The notes below the pieces were generated by a model that searched no databases, had not been told where the DNA came from, and saw only the letters and a list, made by a program, of their open reading frames with translations. From Thermoplasmata archaeon (lineage in GTDB: Archaea; Thermoplasmatota; Thermoplasmata; Thermoplasmatales; Thermoplasmataceae): a stretch of 64,000 nucleotides of DNA. The stretch covers positions 1 to 64,000 of the forward strand of contig JAJZJR010000008.1 in the NCBI GenBank assembly GCA_021810045.1, written 5' to 3'. Shown in pieces: positions 26,747 through 36,909 of this stretch (position 1 is its first letter; every line of letters begins with the position of its first letter). The position numbers and the translations under genes are program-made.

Positions 26747-28216
26747 ATGGTAAATTGTAATCAGCGATATACAAACCAAATGCCAGAGATCAATGTCAGG
26801 GAGATTGACAATTACACTTACATGATAGATAAGTCACATGACAGCCGGATGAATGTCCCGGGTATCATATATTCAAGCCCAGGAATGATGAAGGACATAA
26901 GAAACGATCAATCACTTCAACAGGTTGTCAACGTTGCAATGCTCCCGGGAATTGTGAAAGCTTCCATGGCCATGCCGGATATTCACTGGGGATATGGATT
27001 CCCAATAGGTGGAGTTGCGGCCTTTGATTCAGAAGAGGGTATTGTTGCACCAGGCGGGGTAGGTTATGACATTAACTGCGGTGTGTCACTGGTACGTACC
27101 AGTTTGATTTATGAGGAGATAAAGCCCAAGATCCGGGAACTCACTGACCTTCTGTTCAAAAAAGTTCCATCCGGAATGGGGAGCACAAGTACAAAGATCA
27201 CTGAAGGCGATTTGGAAACAATCCTTTCATCCGGGGTCCAATGGTGCCTGGACAGGGGAATGGCAACAAAGGATGATCTAAGATTTACTGAAGAAAACGG
27301 GAATCTGAAAGAAAATAGTCCCGGAAATGTTTCACCAGAAGCCAAAAAACGTGGTTTAAAGCAAATTGGAACACTTGGGGCGGGCAACCACTTTCTTGAA
27401 ATCCAGAGAACCGATAATATATTTGACAGAGAAACTGCAAATTACTTTGGGATTAAAGAAACAGAGCAGATTACTGTGATGGTCCATACAGGATCCAGAG
27501 GGCTTGGACACCAGGTTGCAACTGATTTTATAAGGAAGCTGAACACCCTTGGAGAAGGAGTTATAGCTCACCCCGTTGACAGGCAACTGACTTCGGCAAG
27601 GATAGATTCTGCAATAGGAATGGCATACATAGGTGCTATGAATTCAGCAGCAAATTACGGTTTCGTCAACAGGCAGGTAATTGTCAATAATATTAGGGAA
27701 GCTTTTCATGAGGTCTTTCCAGGTTCCGAAGTGAAACTTGTTTACAGTCTCGCCCACAATATGGCAAAAATGGAAAGGCATCGTGTCAACGGCGATGAAA
27801 GAAAACTCCTTGTGCACAGAAAAGGTGCAACCCGGGCATTTCCTGGCAGTTTCTTCAGGGAAGAGAGTTTTTTCCATAAATATGGCCATCCGGTTCTGAT
27901 TCCAGGTGACATGGGAACAGCCTCTTATCTTCTTGTGGGAAAAGAAGGCAACGATCAGAAGTCATTTTCATCAAGTTGTCATGGTGCTGGCAGGAAGCTG
28001 AGCAGAACAAAGTCTGTTGAAGCTTTCAAGAGCAGGGAAGTAGTTTCAAAACTGGAATCAAAGGGAATATATCTGAGGGCACAGAATGTCAGGGTAATTT
28101 CTGAAGAGGCTCCCGGCAGTTACAAAGACATTGATGATGTAATTGCCTCCGTTACAGGAGCTGGTTTGACTGTTCCTGTTGCAAGACTTACGCCACTGGG
28201 TGTTGTAAAAGGTTAG
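26747..28216 (+). CDS. rtcB: RNA-splicing ligase RtcB
   Basis: The 489-aa protein carries the RtcB hallmarks: MPDIHWGYGFPIGGVAAFD, PGGVGYDINCGV with metal ligands D108 and C111, GTLGAGNHFLEIQ, VHTGSRGLGHQV, and the GMP-accepting histidine motif SCHGAGR near 415. It joins 2',3'-cyclic phosphate and 5'-OH RNA ends, as in tRNA intron splicing, using GTP and Mn. GGAG lies 8 nt before the ATG. No intein is present. The archease partner is not in the window. Confidence 0.96.
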   Translation: MVNCNQRYTNQMPEINVREIDNYTYMIDKSHDSRMNVPGIIYSSPGMMKDIRNDQSLQQVVNVAMLPGIVKASMAMPDIHWGYGFPIGGVAAFDSEEGIVAPGGVGYDINCGVSLVRTSLIYEEIKPKIRELTDLLFKKVPSGMGSTSTKITEGDLETILSSGVQWCLDRGMATKDDLRFTEENGNLKENSPGNVSPEAKKRGLKQIGTLGAGNHFLEIQRTDNIFDRETANYFGIKETEQITVMVHTGSRGLGHQVATDFIRKLNTLGEGVIAHPVDRQLTSARIDSAIGMAYIGAMNSAANYGFVNRQVIVNNIREAFHEVFPGSEVKLVYSLAHNMAKMERHRVNGDERKLLVHRKGATRAFPGSFFREESFFHKYGHPVLIPGDMGTASYLLVGKEGNDQKSFSSSCHGAGRKLSRTKSVEAFKSREVVSKLESKGIYLRAQNVRVISEEAPGSYKDIDDVIASVTGAGLTVPVARLTPLGVVKG

Positions 28217-28342
28217 GTCTCCTCTTTATGAAATTCTGAAAACAGCGTCGCTGTGCTGAAACTAATAATCACTTTGAATATAATCTGAAAGGCGGAGACA
28301 TTCTGATTAGGTATAAATTATCTAATTTGGAGTTTGATCGCT

Positions 28343-28353
28343 AATATTTATAT
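28343..28353 (+). promoter_or_regulatory. TATA box of the large surface protein gene
   Basis: AATATTTATAT, 20-30 nt ahead of the ATG at 28373 with no ribosome site between, indicates a leaderless transcript. Confidence 0.55.
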
Positions 28354-28372
28354 GATTCCGTTCCTTTAGCCG

Positions 28373-31324
28373 ATGCAAACGAGGAAGATAGCATTGCACA
28401 GAAACAGCTTGATCGCAATAGTAATGACGCTTCTTGTATTAGGGAGCGCCTTAGCCATAGCAGGAAATAGTACAGCTATTAGTCCTCAGGTGGAGAAGGT
28501 GAATTACAACGCCTTATACTATCTGGGTGGTAGCACATATGGGCCAGCAAACAGCACATTAACGACTGTTACAGTAACTACTTTGAACGGAGTATACGTA
28601 GCATCGAACACAGGTGCAACAGGTAATTTTACGCTTCCGTATGGTAGCTATGTATTCAGCACAAGCCCGTATGAGGCCGTATCAAATGGTGCCCCAATCA
28701 TTGCAAATGGGGTCTCACAGATAGTTAACGTAACTTCCTCAACATCTCAACCAGTTAGGGTAAATATACCAATTTATCAGGCTGATCAGGCCACTGTCCA
28801 TATAAATAATATAAGCTATGACACATCTGCTGCAGTAACATTCGTTACACCACAGGGATACACATTCGCCAAGGGAACTGTTAACTATACAAACTACAAC
28901 CTCACTGAGAATCTTCCAGTTGGGAACTTCTATGTAAACACAGTTTATGGGGGAAAAACTTACAGCAATTTGATAAATAACAACCCCGCTCAAAGTTCAG
29001 TAAATGTCATTCTAAATAAAACAAACTTCTTTGGCTTCGTAAATTCAAATGCAACTGGAAACACAATCAGCAATTTCAATATTGTAGATTTGAACCTAAC
29101 AACAAACACATACACAGTCCTTTCATTCACTAACGGATATTATCAGGTTGACAAATTGAACGCTCCAAACAATGTTTACACACTTGAAGCCAATGGATAT
29201 GATCCACTTAACATAACAAACAATGCCCCTGGAGAACACAGCTTCAAGCTTAATGAATCTTCAAGCAACATATATTACAACTATGCTCTTGCAAGCAATC
29301 CTAAATATCTCAATCTCACAGTAGATTACTCAATAGGAAATTCAACAACTATATCGTTCCTTAGCAACTCTTCAGTAGGGTCGCTCTATTGGCAGTACAA
29401 ACTTGACAAACTCTCAACTCCTGCTGCACAGAGCTCACTCAATGCAACATTGAAAGAGATGTTCGGTCAGTATACAGATAACTCATTCGTTGTTTCTGGA
29501 TACAACTACAATGCAACTGGCACTTATGGGAAGATCATCTCTGAAAGCCTTGGTCCAAATGGCTTCACCGCTAAGGTAAACTTTACCTTCCAGAATCCTG
29601 ACATTAAGGCATCAGATATTTCAAATGGTTTTTCTGTCAAGTTGTACGCGCAGGGCACACAATATATGCCAGGTTCGTTATATAGTGTATATAATTTGAC
29701 ATATACTGTTGCAAACGTCTCATTATCCTCACCAGCCAATGTAGCAAGCAAATTCATATCACCGGTTTCACTCAAACCACAGGCAACAAGTGGATTCCTG
29801 ACACTTACTTTCAAAAAAGTACTGTCTCCACAGGTTACTGCTTCAGAGATTCAATTATACTGGAACAATACAAACCCAACCAATTACCTCCTTGGAAGCA
29901 ACAGCACATCTGCAGCATTCATTGTACCTGAAAATATGCCAATTTCATTCAATCTTTCAAATGCTTTCTACAATCCTGTAACTGGAACCAGCAATTATCA
30001 GGACTCTATCTACTATGAGTGGAACGTAAATGGGCAGTCTTCCGGTCAATTAACGGGAAGTGCTGGCTATAATTACACTTACACAAATGGTTTTACAAAA
30101 TTCGGGAACTACACTGTATCAGTTACCTTTGAGAGCTCTGCTGGTGCAAGAAACACAACAACGTTCAATGTGTTTGCCTACAATGCAACACCTACTTCAA
30201 AACTAAATGTAACCTATAGTGCACAAACACTGTTCCCAACCGCTACAGTTTCCAACACTGTTAATATAACAGTACCACAATCAAAGGTTGTCCAGTTCAG
30301 TGGATACGGTTCTTACCTGAATATCCCCAATACTTCATACAAGGCACCTCTGATTTACAACTGGTACTTCCCTGGATACACTAACAGTGCAATGAATGTG
30401 ACACAGACTTTCAACACACCTTACATTGCAAACAAACAGCTAATCACAGGATACCTTAACGTAAGCTCTGCAGTAGGCAAAATCACCAGCACAATGCTCC
30501 TGATTAATGTCACTGACACAACTCCACCAAGTGCACAGCTAACAGTTCAGAACACAAATCACACAACAATAGCACAGCCAATTGCAGGTCAGACTGCAAT
30601 CTTCACTGCAAACGGTTCATCAGACAAATACTTCGGAACTGACCTTTACTACAACTGGAGCATTGTATATGCAAACGGCACAAATGTACCGGCGGGAAGC
30701 AGCACCTATCAGCTCCTTGGAAACAGTACAAACCAGTCCTACATTATGGTGAAGTTCTACACACTTAGCAGCCTTATAGTTTCACTTAAGGTTACAAACA
30801 AAGCGAATGTATCAGCATACAGCAACTTCACAACCTCAATGGTTGTAGTATCACCAAGACTTGTTGTACAGAATGTGTACTTCCCAACACAGCCATCTCA
30901 GGGAGCAAAGGCAACTGTTTATCTTAACATTTCAAACAATGGTACAGTGGATGCAAATTCATTCTATATCATTGCAATCGTTAATGGCAAGATCGTAAAC
31001 AACCAATCCTATGGGCCTCTCCCAGTTGGAACAACAAAGCAGTTTGAATTCAACTTTACATCCCCTTCGCAGGGTAATGTACAGGTGGAATTCGAGGCAA
31101 TAAATGCCTCACAGCCCTCATTCTTTGCAAAGAATGGCGCCCTTACAGTGACCCAGAAAGTAAGCCCACCCAGCTACCAGACACCGCTTATCGTTGGGGG
31201 AGTAATACTGATAATTATCGTTATCGGGGCTGTATACTACAGGTTGAGTTCAAGAGGAACAGCAAAGCCTAAGGAAACAAAAAAGCAGACTCCTGCAAGA
31301 AAGACTGAAGAGAAGAAGAAGTAA
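28373..31324 (+). CDS. Large secreted surface protein with PKD/CARDB-like domains and C-terminal anchor
   Basis: The 983-aa protein has a signal peptide (about 12-32), a long Asn/Thr/Ser/Tyr-rich beta-type ectodomain with dozens of N-x-S/T sequons, PKD-like segments (545-620 YYEWNVNG, 660-720 YNWYFPG, 735-820 YYNWSIVY), a CARDB-like domain (about 840-930, NISNNGTVDANSFYIIAIVNG), one membrane helix (about 938-957) and a Lys-rich cytoplasmic tail. It is probably a glycosylated cell-surface protein; Thermoplasmatales lack a wall, so such proteins form the glycocalyx. Ligand or function is not known. Confidence 0.75.
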   Translation: MQTRKIALHRNSLIAIVMTLLVLGSALAIAGNSTAISPQVEKVNYNALYYLGGSTYGPANSTLTTVTVTTLNGVYVASNTGATGNFTLPYGSYVFSTSPYEAVSNGAPIIANGVSQIVNVTSSTSQPVRVNIPIYQADQATVHINNISYDTSAAVTFVTPQGYTFAKGTVNYTNYNLTENLPVGNFYVNTVYGGKTYSNLINNNPAQSSVNVILNKTNFFGFVNSNATGNTISNFNIVDLNLTTNTYTVLSFTNGYYQVDKLNAPNNVYTLEANGYDPLNITNNAPGEHSFKLNESSSNIYYNYALASNPKYLNLTVDYSIGNSTTISFLSNSSVGSLYWQYKLDKLSTPAAQSSLNATLKEMFGQYTDNSFVVSGYNYNATGTYGKIISESLGPNGFTAKVNFTFQNPDIKASDISNGFSVKLYAQGTQYMPGSLYSVYNLTYTVANVSLSSPANVASKFISPVSLKPQATSGFLTLTFKKVLSPQVTASEIQLYWNNTNPTNYLLGSNSTSAAFIVPENMPISFNLSNAFYNPVTGTSNYQDSIYYEWNVNGQSSGQLTGSAGYNYTYTNGFTKFGNYTVSVTFESSAGARNTTTFNVFAYNATPTSKLNVTYSAQTLFPTATVSNTVNITVPQSKVVQFSGYGSYLNIPNTSYKAPLIYNWYFPGYTNSAMNVTQTFNTPYIANKQLITGYLNVSSAVGKITSTMLLINVTDTTPPSAQLTVQNTNHTTIAQPIAGQTAIFTANGSSDKYFGTDLYYNWSIVYANGTNVPAGSSTYQLLGNSTNQSYIMVKFYTLSSLIVSLKVTNKANVSAYSNFTTSMVVVSPRLVVQNVYFPTQPSQGAKATVYLNISNNGTVDANSFYIIAIVNGKIVNNQSYGPLPVGTTKQFEFNFTSPSQGNVQVEFEAINASQPSFFAKNGALTVTQKVSPPSYQTPLIVGGVILIIIVIGAVYYRLSSRGTAKPKETKKQTPARKTEEKKK

Positions 31325-31327
31325 TTT

Positions 31328-31352
31328 ACTTCTTTTTTTAAAATTTTTTATC
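31328..31352. terminator. T-rich/A-rich terminator between convergent genes
   Basis: Runs of T (31333-31339 and 31344-31350) separated by AAAA follow the surface protein stop. T runs on the plus strand fit its termination; argS ends 50 bp further on. Confidence 0.4.
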
Positions 31353-31403
31353 TGTAAATTTAATTTTCTTTTATTGCTTCGTTTTAAAAATAGAAATATA
31401 TTT

Positions 31404-33062
31404 TTACATTTCTTCAAGTATTTTCATACCAACGATATTGGCTGCGTCCTTGATTATGGTTCTATAGGCATTTATGATCAGTACACGCCTTTCCCTCTCT
31501 TCCTGCGGAGCGTTTATAACAGGACAGTTGGTATAGAAATCATTGAATTTTCTTGTTAATTCCAGGAGATAATTAGCTATATTTTCAGGCTTCAATCCCT
31601 TAAGTGATTCCGTGAGGACAAATGGATAAAGGTATAACTGCCTTATGAGAGCTCCCTCTTCCTTGTTGTAATCAGCCCCAATACTATGGCTCTGTCCCTC
31701 CAGTTTTCTCATTATGCTTGAAGCACGTGCATATGAGTACATGACGAATGGTGCCGAATCCCCCTCCAAATTCAAAGCCTCAGACCATTTGAAAACCATT
31801 GGCTTGTTGGCATTAAGTTTCAGGATATGGAATCTTATTGCAGATACGGCAACGCTCTGAGCAATTTCATTTAACTTTTCTTCAGGCAGCTCAGGGCGTT
31901 TTACTTTTACTACGTTGAGAGATTCCTCAACAGCTCTCTCGTAGAGTTCATCCAATGTCACAATCTGGCCTTTTCTTGTGGACATCTTTCCTGATTCCAG
32001 TGAAACATAGGAATAAAACACAAAGTCGAGCCTGTGTTCCTGGCTGAGAAGATCCTTGGTGACATACTCAATGTGCCCGGCATGCTCCTTATGGTTTTCC
32101 CCAAGGACATCAATTAGCCAGTCAAAATTCTGGAACTTGTAAAGGTGGTATGCAATATCTCTCAGGAAATACAGTGATGTTCCATCCTTCCTTGTTAAGA
32201 ACATCTTCCTGCCATTGCTCATGATGTATCTGGCACCTTCTTCTTCCTCAAGGTCTTCCTCAAGATCCTCCATAATCCTGTCAACGTCACCGGCTCTTAT
32301 GAGATCTGATTCCCAAGTATAATCGTCAATGTGGATACCAAGTCTGGACAAGGAAGCATTGATACTGTCAAGAACAACTGTACAGGCCTTCTTTATGCCT
32401 TCAATGGTCTCAGGCTCACCCTTCTCATAATCCCTGAGAATCTGTTCCACATCACTATTCATATCTGTGCCGGCTTCCATCTCCTCATTGGCTTTCTTAT
32501 AGCCTTCAAGGAGATCATATACTGTTGGGTTATCTGAATTAACAAATTTTCTGTATCCCGCGTAAAGTGACGCAACCTGCTTGCCTGAGTCATTGATGAA
32601 ATACTGTGTTGTCACCCGGTATCCGTATCTGTCAATGAGTCGGGCCAGAGAATCGCCTATTATGGAATTTCTAATCCTCCCGATATGTATGGGTCCAGTG
32701 GGATTTGTGCTGGTATGTTCCACAGAAACCCTCTCAGGGTCCTGGAAGATGTCAGGATATCTGCTGGTACCCTCCATTTCTTTCCATATGGCTTCCATGA
32801 GCTTTGATGGTTTTAATGTAAAGTTTACATATCCGCCGACAGATTCTATTTTTTCCATAAAATCCTCATTGCCAAGAACTTCCTTTACCTGTGAGTAGAC
32901 GGCATCCGGCGAAAGAGCTCTCTTCTTCATTACCTGAAATGCACGGAATGTTAGATCACAATGGCCGCTTCTGTCCAGAGCTATGTCTCCCTCATTCACT
33001 TCTGGGTACACTGCCCGGATGCTTTCAAAAATCTTCTTCCAGTAATCATCGAAGAGAAGCAT
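31404..33062 (-). CDS. argS: Arginyl-tRNA synthetase
   Basis: The 552-aa class I synthetase has the HIGH-type motif in SVEHTSTNPTGPIHIGRIRN (near 95-110), the KMSKS-type loop KMSTRKGQIV (near 360), and the C-terminal anticodon-binding DALR domain (FVMYSYARASSIMRKLEG). It charges tRNA-Arg. Length and domain order are normal. Confidence 0.95.
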   Translation of the reverse strand: MLLFDDYWKKIFESIRAVYPEVNEGDIALDRSGHCDLTFRAFQVMKKRALSPDAVYSQVKEVLGNEDFMEKIESVGGYVNFTLKPSKLMEAIWKEMEGTSRYPDIFQDPERVSVEHTSTNPTGPIHIGRIRNSIIGDSLARLIDRYGYRVTTQYFINDSGKQVASLYAGYRKFVNSDNPTVYDLLEGYKKANEEMEAGTDMNSDVEQILRDYEKGEPETIEGIKKACTVVLDSINASLSRLGIHIDDYTWESDLIRAGDVDRIMEDLEEDLEEEEGARYIMSNGRKMFLTRKDGTSLYFLRDIAYHLYKFQNFDWLIDVLGENHKEHAGHIEYVTKDLLSQEHRLDFVFYSYVSLESGKMSTRKGQIVTLDELYERAVEESLNVVKVKRPELPEEKLNEIAQSVAVSAIRFHILKLNANKPMVFKWSEALNLEGDSAPFVMYSYARASSIMRKLEGQSHSIGADYNKEEGALIRQLYLYPFVLTESLKGLKPENIANYLLELTRKFNDFYTNCPVINAPQEERERRVLIINAYRTIIKDAANIVGMKILEEM

Positions 33063-33115
33063 AATTTGCTCATTGTATGAGTTTATATGACGCTTTCTGT
33101 TATGGCAGTACCAGG

Positions 33116-34216
33116 CTAAACAACGGGACTGAATTCATACTGCTCTGTGAATGCCCTTAGGGCGCTCATTATCCTGTCATTGCTCATCTCAAAAACTGCT
33201 GGTTTTCCAAGCTCTTCCGGTACAACAAATTTCAGGTTGTGGTTTTCTATGTTGTATTTCTCATTGAGGGCCTTGAGAAGATTGTCTATGCCCACTTCCT
33301 TGACGCTCGACTTCTTTAGGCCATACTGGTCCATCGTGGATACAATTTTCTCTCTTACGTTTCTTCCAGAAAAACCGGATCTTTCGGCCAGAAACAGCTC
33401 AACAAGCATTCCTGCCGTAACGGCTTCAGAATATTTGGCCCTGCCCTTGGTTACATGCATTATCATGTCACCTATGGTTTTCCCGAAGTTCAAGGATTTA
33501 CGGTGCAATGGATCTGAATTTTCAGAAAGTTCCACTCTTGATTGTATGGTCTTTGAAAAAAGTCTGATCAGACCCTCGCTCTCCTTGAGTTCCTTGATAT
33601 CGTCATGGGAATGCAGCATAGTGAGCAGGGAATGGTCACTGAGCAAACCATATCTCAATATTTCTGTAATCGCATCCCTTAGATGGTCATTATCGGAACT
33701 TCTTGTGAAGTATGTGTCAATATCAATCTCTTTTGGGGCATATCTTGTTGCCATGGCATCCTCAAAATTGGAAAAGTTTATTCCATTCAGTCCTGAAACT
33801 GCATTGGAAACCTGGGCAAGCGGGGTTGTCGGAACCGGTATATAATCCAAACCACCTCTGTAAGTGGCAGCTATGAATCCCGATATGTCGCAAAGCCTTG
33901 GCCCTCCAAGTCCTATGATAAGGGAATCCGAGTTGATGTTCCTCTCTATCATCACCCGTATAATTTTCTGGTAATTCCTTATATTCTTCAGGTTCTCATC
34001 AAAGTTAAGTGTTATTTTTGTGTATTCTCCCCTTATTCCGGAGAGATCAGGAACATGATCGCCGAATTTTTCAAAACATTCACTACCGGCTATGAGAACT
34101 ACCCTGTCATATTTCTGTGAAGTTTCAATCAGTCTTTCTATAACATTATCGCCAACAACTACTGGGACATCGCTCGAATTTATTGTGATAATATTCCTTT
34201 CTGCATTGCTTCCCAT
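33116..34216 (-). CDS. AroB-like (sugar-phosphate cyclase family) protein lacking key catalytic residues
   Basis: The 366-aa protein follows the 3-dehydroquinate synthase fold along its length: LIIGLGGPRLCDISGFIAATYRGGLDYIPVPTTPLAQV (99-136), GINFSN, then AITEILRYG with the metal-ligand glutamate E185. The other active-site residues are changed. GGG is GGP (104-106), the D-x-S-V-GG-K segment reads S137-NAVSG-L143, NFGH is NFGK246, and the second histidine (HGEAV) is Y262-S-EAV. Normal AroB uses Glu and two His for zinc, so this protein should not bind it normally. It may have another reaction or be a pseudoenzyme. Glycerol-1-phosphate dehydrogenase is a less likely reading. No shikimate genes are adjacent. 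Confidence 0.7.
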   Translation of the reverse strand: MGSNAERNIITINSSDVPVVVGDNVIERLIETSQKYDRVVLIAGSECFEKFGDHVPDLSGIRGEYTKITLNFDENLKNIRNYQKIIRVMIERNINSDSLIIGLGGPRLCDISGFIAATYRGGLDYIPVPTTPLAQVSNAVSGLNGINFSNFEDAMATRYAPKEIDIDTYFTRSSDNDHLRDAITEILRYGLLSDHSLLTMLHSHDDIKELKESEGLIRLFSKTIQSRVELSENSDPLHRKSLNFGKTIGDMIMHVTKGRAKYSEAVTAGMLVELFLAERSGFSGRNVREKIVSTMDQYGLKKSSVKEVGIDNLLKALNEKYNIENHNLKFVVPEELGKPAVFEMSNDRIMSALRAFTEQYEFSPVV

Positions 34217-34500
34217 CTGTTGGTGCCTCTATAATAAATAGTATCGATCTAATAAATAATTATCCCTATATTGTTCAAGATAACACGATAAATAAGTTTT
34301 GGAACATGTATATTGTTTTAAGTCCAGATTAATGGATAATAAAATTAAATTGGCAGTTCCTTAAATTTCGCTGAGCATGTAATGGAATGTCACATAAATC
34401 CTGAATTTTACATTACTGGTGCGATTTTGTATTTTAACAAAATGGACTATTCTGAGATAACATTTTAATAAGTTATGCCAATTTCTAAATCCACTTATTA

Positions 34501-36360
34501 ATGACATTTCAAGGTTCTAAAAAATTCAATGATTTAGCCAGAAACGGTTACCTCAAAATTTCCAACCACGGCATGATAGTTAACAACAGAACAGCTGCTC
34601 TTGTTGGTCTTAACGGCACAATAGACTGGGCCTGTCTCCCGAATTTTAATTCCCCTCCTGTTTTCGACTCTATCCTTGACTCAGCTAAAGGAGGATATTT
34701 CTCGATCAGACCCAGGGATACTGATGGAGTTGAAGTGATACAGTACTACAAGGAGCTCACAAATGTGCTTATAACTGAGTTCATGCGTGACGGCAAAGTC
34801 TTCATGAGACTGACGGACTTCATCCCAATTTCTGATTTCCCCACTATAAGTTTTCCGGAGATACACAGGCTTGTGGAAACAAGATCCGATGAAGTCCCGG
34901 TTGAAGTGGCTTTCAAGGCTACCCTTAATTACGGAAAGAATCACATCGATCTGGAAACCAGGAAGAATGGTTTCATTTTCCAGTCACCGTCCACAAATGT
35001 TGGTATTGTAAGTGAGATACCGCTTAAGGCTGAGGATCATACAGTCACGGGAAGCATAACCCTTCCCAAGAGGTCGTCCAGATGGCTCGTTGCCCTTCAG
35101 GGTATATCGCATCTCGATGCCATAACGGACTACAAATCATATGAAAGACTGGAGGAAACTACTGAATACTGGCAGAAATGGAGCAATATAGGCACTTACA
35201 AGGGCATGTACAATAATGACGTGATTCGTTCTGCTCTCACCCTGAAAGGCCTTTTCTTCGAGCCAACAGGATTAATGGTTGCAGCACCAACTGCCGGGCT
35301 CCCTGAATGTATTGGCGGAGAAAGAAACTGGGATTACCGGTATACCTGGATTAGGGACACTGCCTATGTAATAGAAGCCCTTTCAATGATTGGTTACAAG
35401 AGAGAGGCAACGAAGTTCCTGTACGATATGATGGATATTATCCAGCGTGAGAAGACGATACGGACCATATATTCCATCAACCAGATGGATGATTTGGACG
35501 AGATAGAGCTGGATTATGACGGATACATGCAGTCTAAACCTGTGAGAATCGGCAATAAAGCCTCCACTCAACTCCAGGTGGATCAGTACGGCTCAATAGT
35601 CAATGCAATCCATGCTCTCAGTAATGCAGGAGGAATAATCAATTCATACCTGTGGAATTTTGTGGGCGAAACTCTTGACACACTTGGTGAACTCTGGAGA
35701 ATGCCCGATTCAAGCATATGGGAATTCAGGACGGAACCAAGGCATTACGTTTACTCCAAGATTGTTTCATGGTCAGCCTTCAACAACGCCATAGACCTTG
35801 GTAAGAAACAGGGATTCTCAGGACCATACAGGAAGTGGAAGTCCATTGCAGATTCAATTAAGGAAGATGTGATTAAAAACGGATACGATCCGGAACTCAA
35901 TTCCTTCGTCCAGTATTATGGCTCAAAGGAAACAGATGCTTCACTCCTCAGGATGCCATTAGTAAACTTCATCCCCGCGAATGACAGTAGATTCCTTGGC
36001 ACTCTGGAGAAAATCGACAAAGATCTGAGGGTCACGGATCACCTGCTCAAGAGGTACAGGGAGGACGATGGCCTGAAGGGGCGTGACAATGCTTTCCTGT
36101 TGCTCTCATTCTGGTATGTGGAGGTTCTCATACACCTTAACAGGCTGGACGAGGCGAGAGACATCTTCGACTCACTTATGGACAGGGCAAACCACCTTGG
36201 CCTCCTTGCGGAGGAGATTGATTTTGATACCGGTGAGCAGCTTGGGAACTTCCCGCAGGCAATAACGCACCTTGGGGTAATCAGGGCCGCTGTCCTTCTC
36301 AACATGGAATTCAAGAACACCCATAGATCCAACCCAAGAAGGTCTGCCGGTAAGCACTAA
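34501..36360 (+). CDS. GH15 glycoside hydrolase (glucoamylase or trehalase)
   Basis: The 619-aa protein has the GH15 layout: an N-terminal beta-sandwich (1-240, GMIVNNRTAALVGLNGTIDWACLPNFNSPPVFDSIL) and a C-terminal (alpha/alpha)6 barrel with GGERNWDYRYTWIRDTAY (near 270-288) around the general acid, and LAEEIDFDTGEQLGNFPQAITHLG, where the catalytic base is expected. Archaeal members include glucoamylases and the Thermoplasma trehalases. No signal peptide is visible, so it acts inside the cell, fitting trehalose or glycogen use. TTTTAATAAG (34464-34473) about 30 nt ahead supports a leaderless start. Confidence 0.9.
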   Translation: MTFQGSKKFNDLARNGYLKISNHGMIVNNRTAALVGLNGTIDWACLPNFNSPPVFDSILDSAKGGYFSIRPRDTDGVEVIQYYKELTNVLITEFMRDGKVFMRLTDFIPISDFPTISFPEIHRLVETRSDEVPVEVAFKATLNYGKNHIDLETRKNGFIFQSPSTNVGIVSEIPLKAEDHTVTGSITLPKRSSRWLVALQGISHLDAITDYKSYERLEETTEYWQKWSNIGTYKGMYNNDVIRSALTLKGLFFEPTGLMVAAPTAGLPECIGGERNWDYRYTWIRDTAYVIEALSMIGYKREATKFLYDMMDIIQREKTIRTIYSINQMDDLDEIELDYDGYMQSKPVRIGNKASTQLQVDQYGSIVNAIHALSNAGGIINSYLWNFVGETLDTLGELWRMPDSSIWEFRTEPRHYVYSKIVSWSAFNNAIDLGKKQGFSGPYRKWKSIADSIKEDVIKNGYDPELNSFVQYYGSKETDASLLRMPLVNFIPANDSRFLGTLEKIDKDLRVTDHLLKRYREDDGLKGRDNAFLLLSFWYVEVLIHLNRLDEARDIFDSLMDRANHLGLLAEEIDFDTGEQLGNFPQAITHLGVIRAAVLLNMEFKNTHRSNPRRSAGKH

Positions 36361-36444
36361 TCTTTCCATAACCAAAATTCTCATTTTCTCATTTGTCAGG
36401 CTAGCAGGTGTCCTTAATATCGGATTCACCAATGGAACAGCCCA

Positions 36445-36909
36445 ATGCATGGAACTCTCAGGATATTCAGAACATCAAAATTCAACTTGGAAGCCCTGGA
36501 AGAGTTCATAAGAATTTCACTTAGAAACCACGGGGAGGTTCATTTCCTGCTCACAGATGGAATAATGATCAATTTCAGGGAGGTCTTTCCTCCGGAAATC
36601 ATGCCCATGGTTATGGTTCAGAGGATACTCACATCATATCAGCTACAGAAAATTCTCATGGACTCCGACGATAATCCATACTACATTTCTGTTTCATCTG
36701 CTGTAATTGAAACCTGGCCTTCCTCAGTTATTGAAACCATATATGATATTATGAAGATTAAGACTCAGTACCGCGGTGCAATTGTCTTTCTGCACATTGT
36801 TGGCCAGAGAGGGGTTTTTGAGAAGTATCTTGGAAACAGGATACTTTCACGCAACAACGCTGCAGACAGGGGAGGTTTGTATTCATGGGAAGAACAGTTC
36901 CAACAGTAA
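36445..36909 (+). CDS. Small RecA-fold-like protein without Walker A, first gene of the PolB2 operon
   Basis: A 154-aa protein with no recognised name. The strand-helix order (VHFLLTDGIMINFREVF; MVMVQRILTSYQLQKIL; NPYYISVSSAVIETWPSSVI; GAIVFLHIVGQRGVF) recalls the middle of RecA/RadA-type proteins from Walker B onward, with the phosphate-binding loop missing. That comparison is by pattern and is tentative. CTTAATAT at 36413 about 28 nt before the ATG suggests a leaderless operon start. It overlaps the next gene by 25 nt. Position ahead of a PolB2 gene suggests a role in polymerase recruitment or regulation. Confidence 0.65.
   Translation: MHGTLRIFRTSKFNLEALEEFIRISLRNHGEVHFLLTDGIMINFREVFPPEIMPMVMVQRILTSYQLQKILMDSDDNPYYISVSSAVIETWPSSVIETIYDIMKIKTQYRGAIVFLHIVGQRGVFEKYLGNRILSRNNAADRGGLYSWEEQFQQ

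Noticed and set aside
33147-33845. A 232-codon open frame on the plus strand inside the AroB-like gene
   Set aside because: It is fully antisense to a gene with a strong family fold signature, is Ser/Leu-rich as expected of a shadow frame, and has no motif or promoter.
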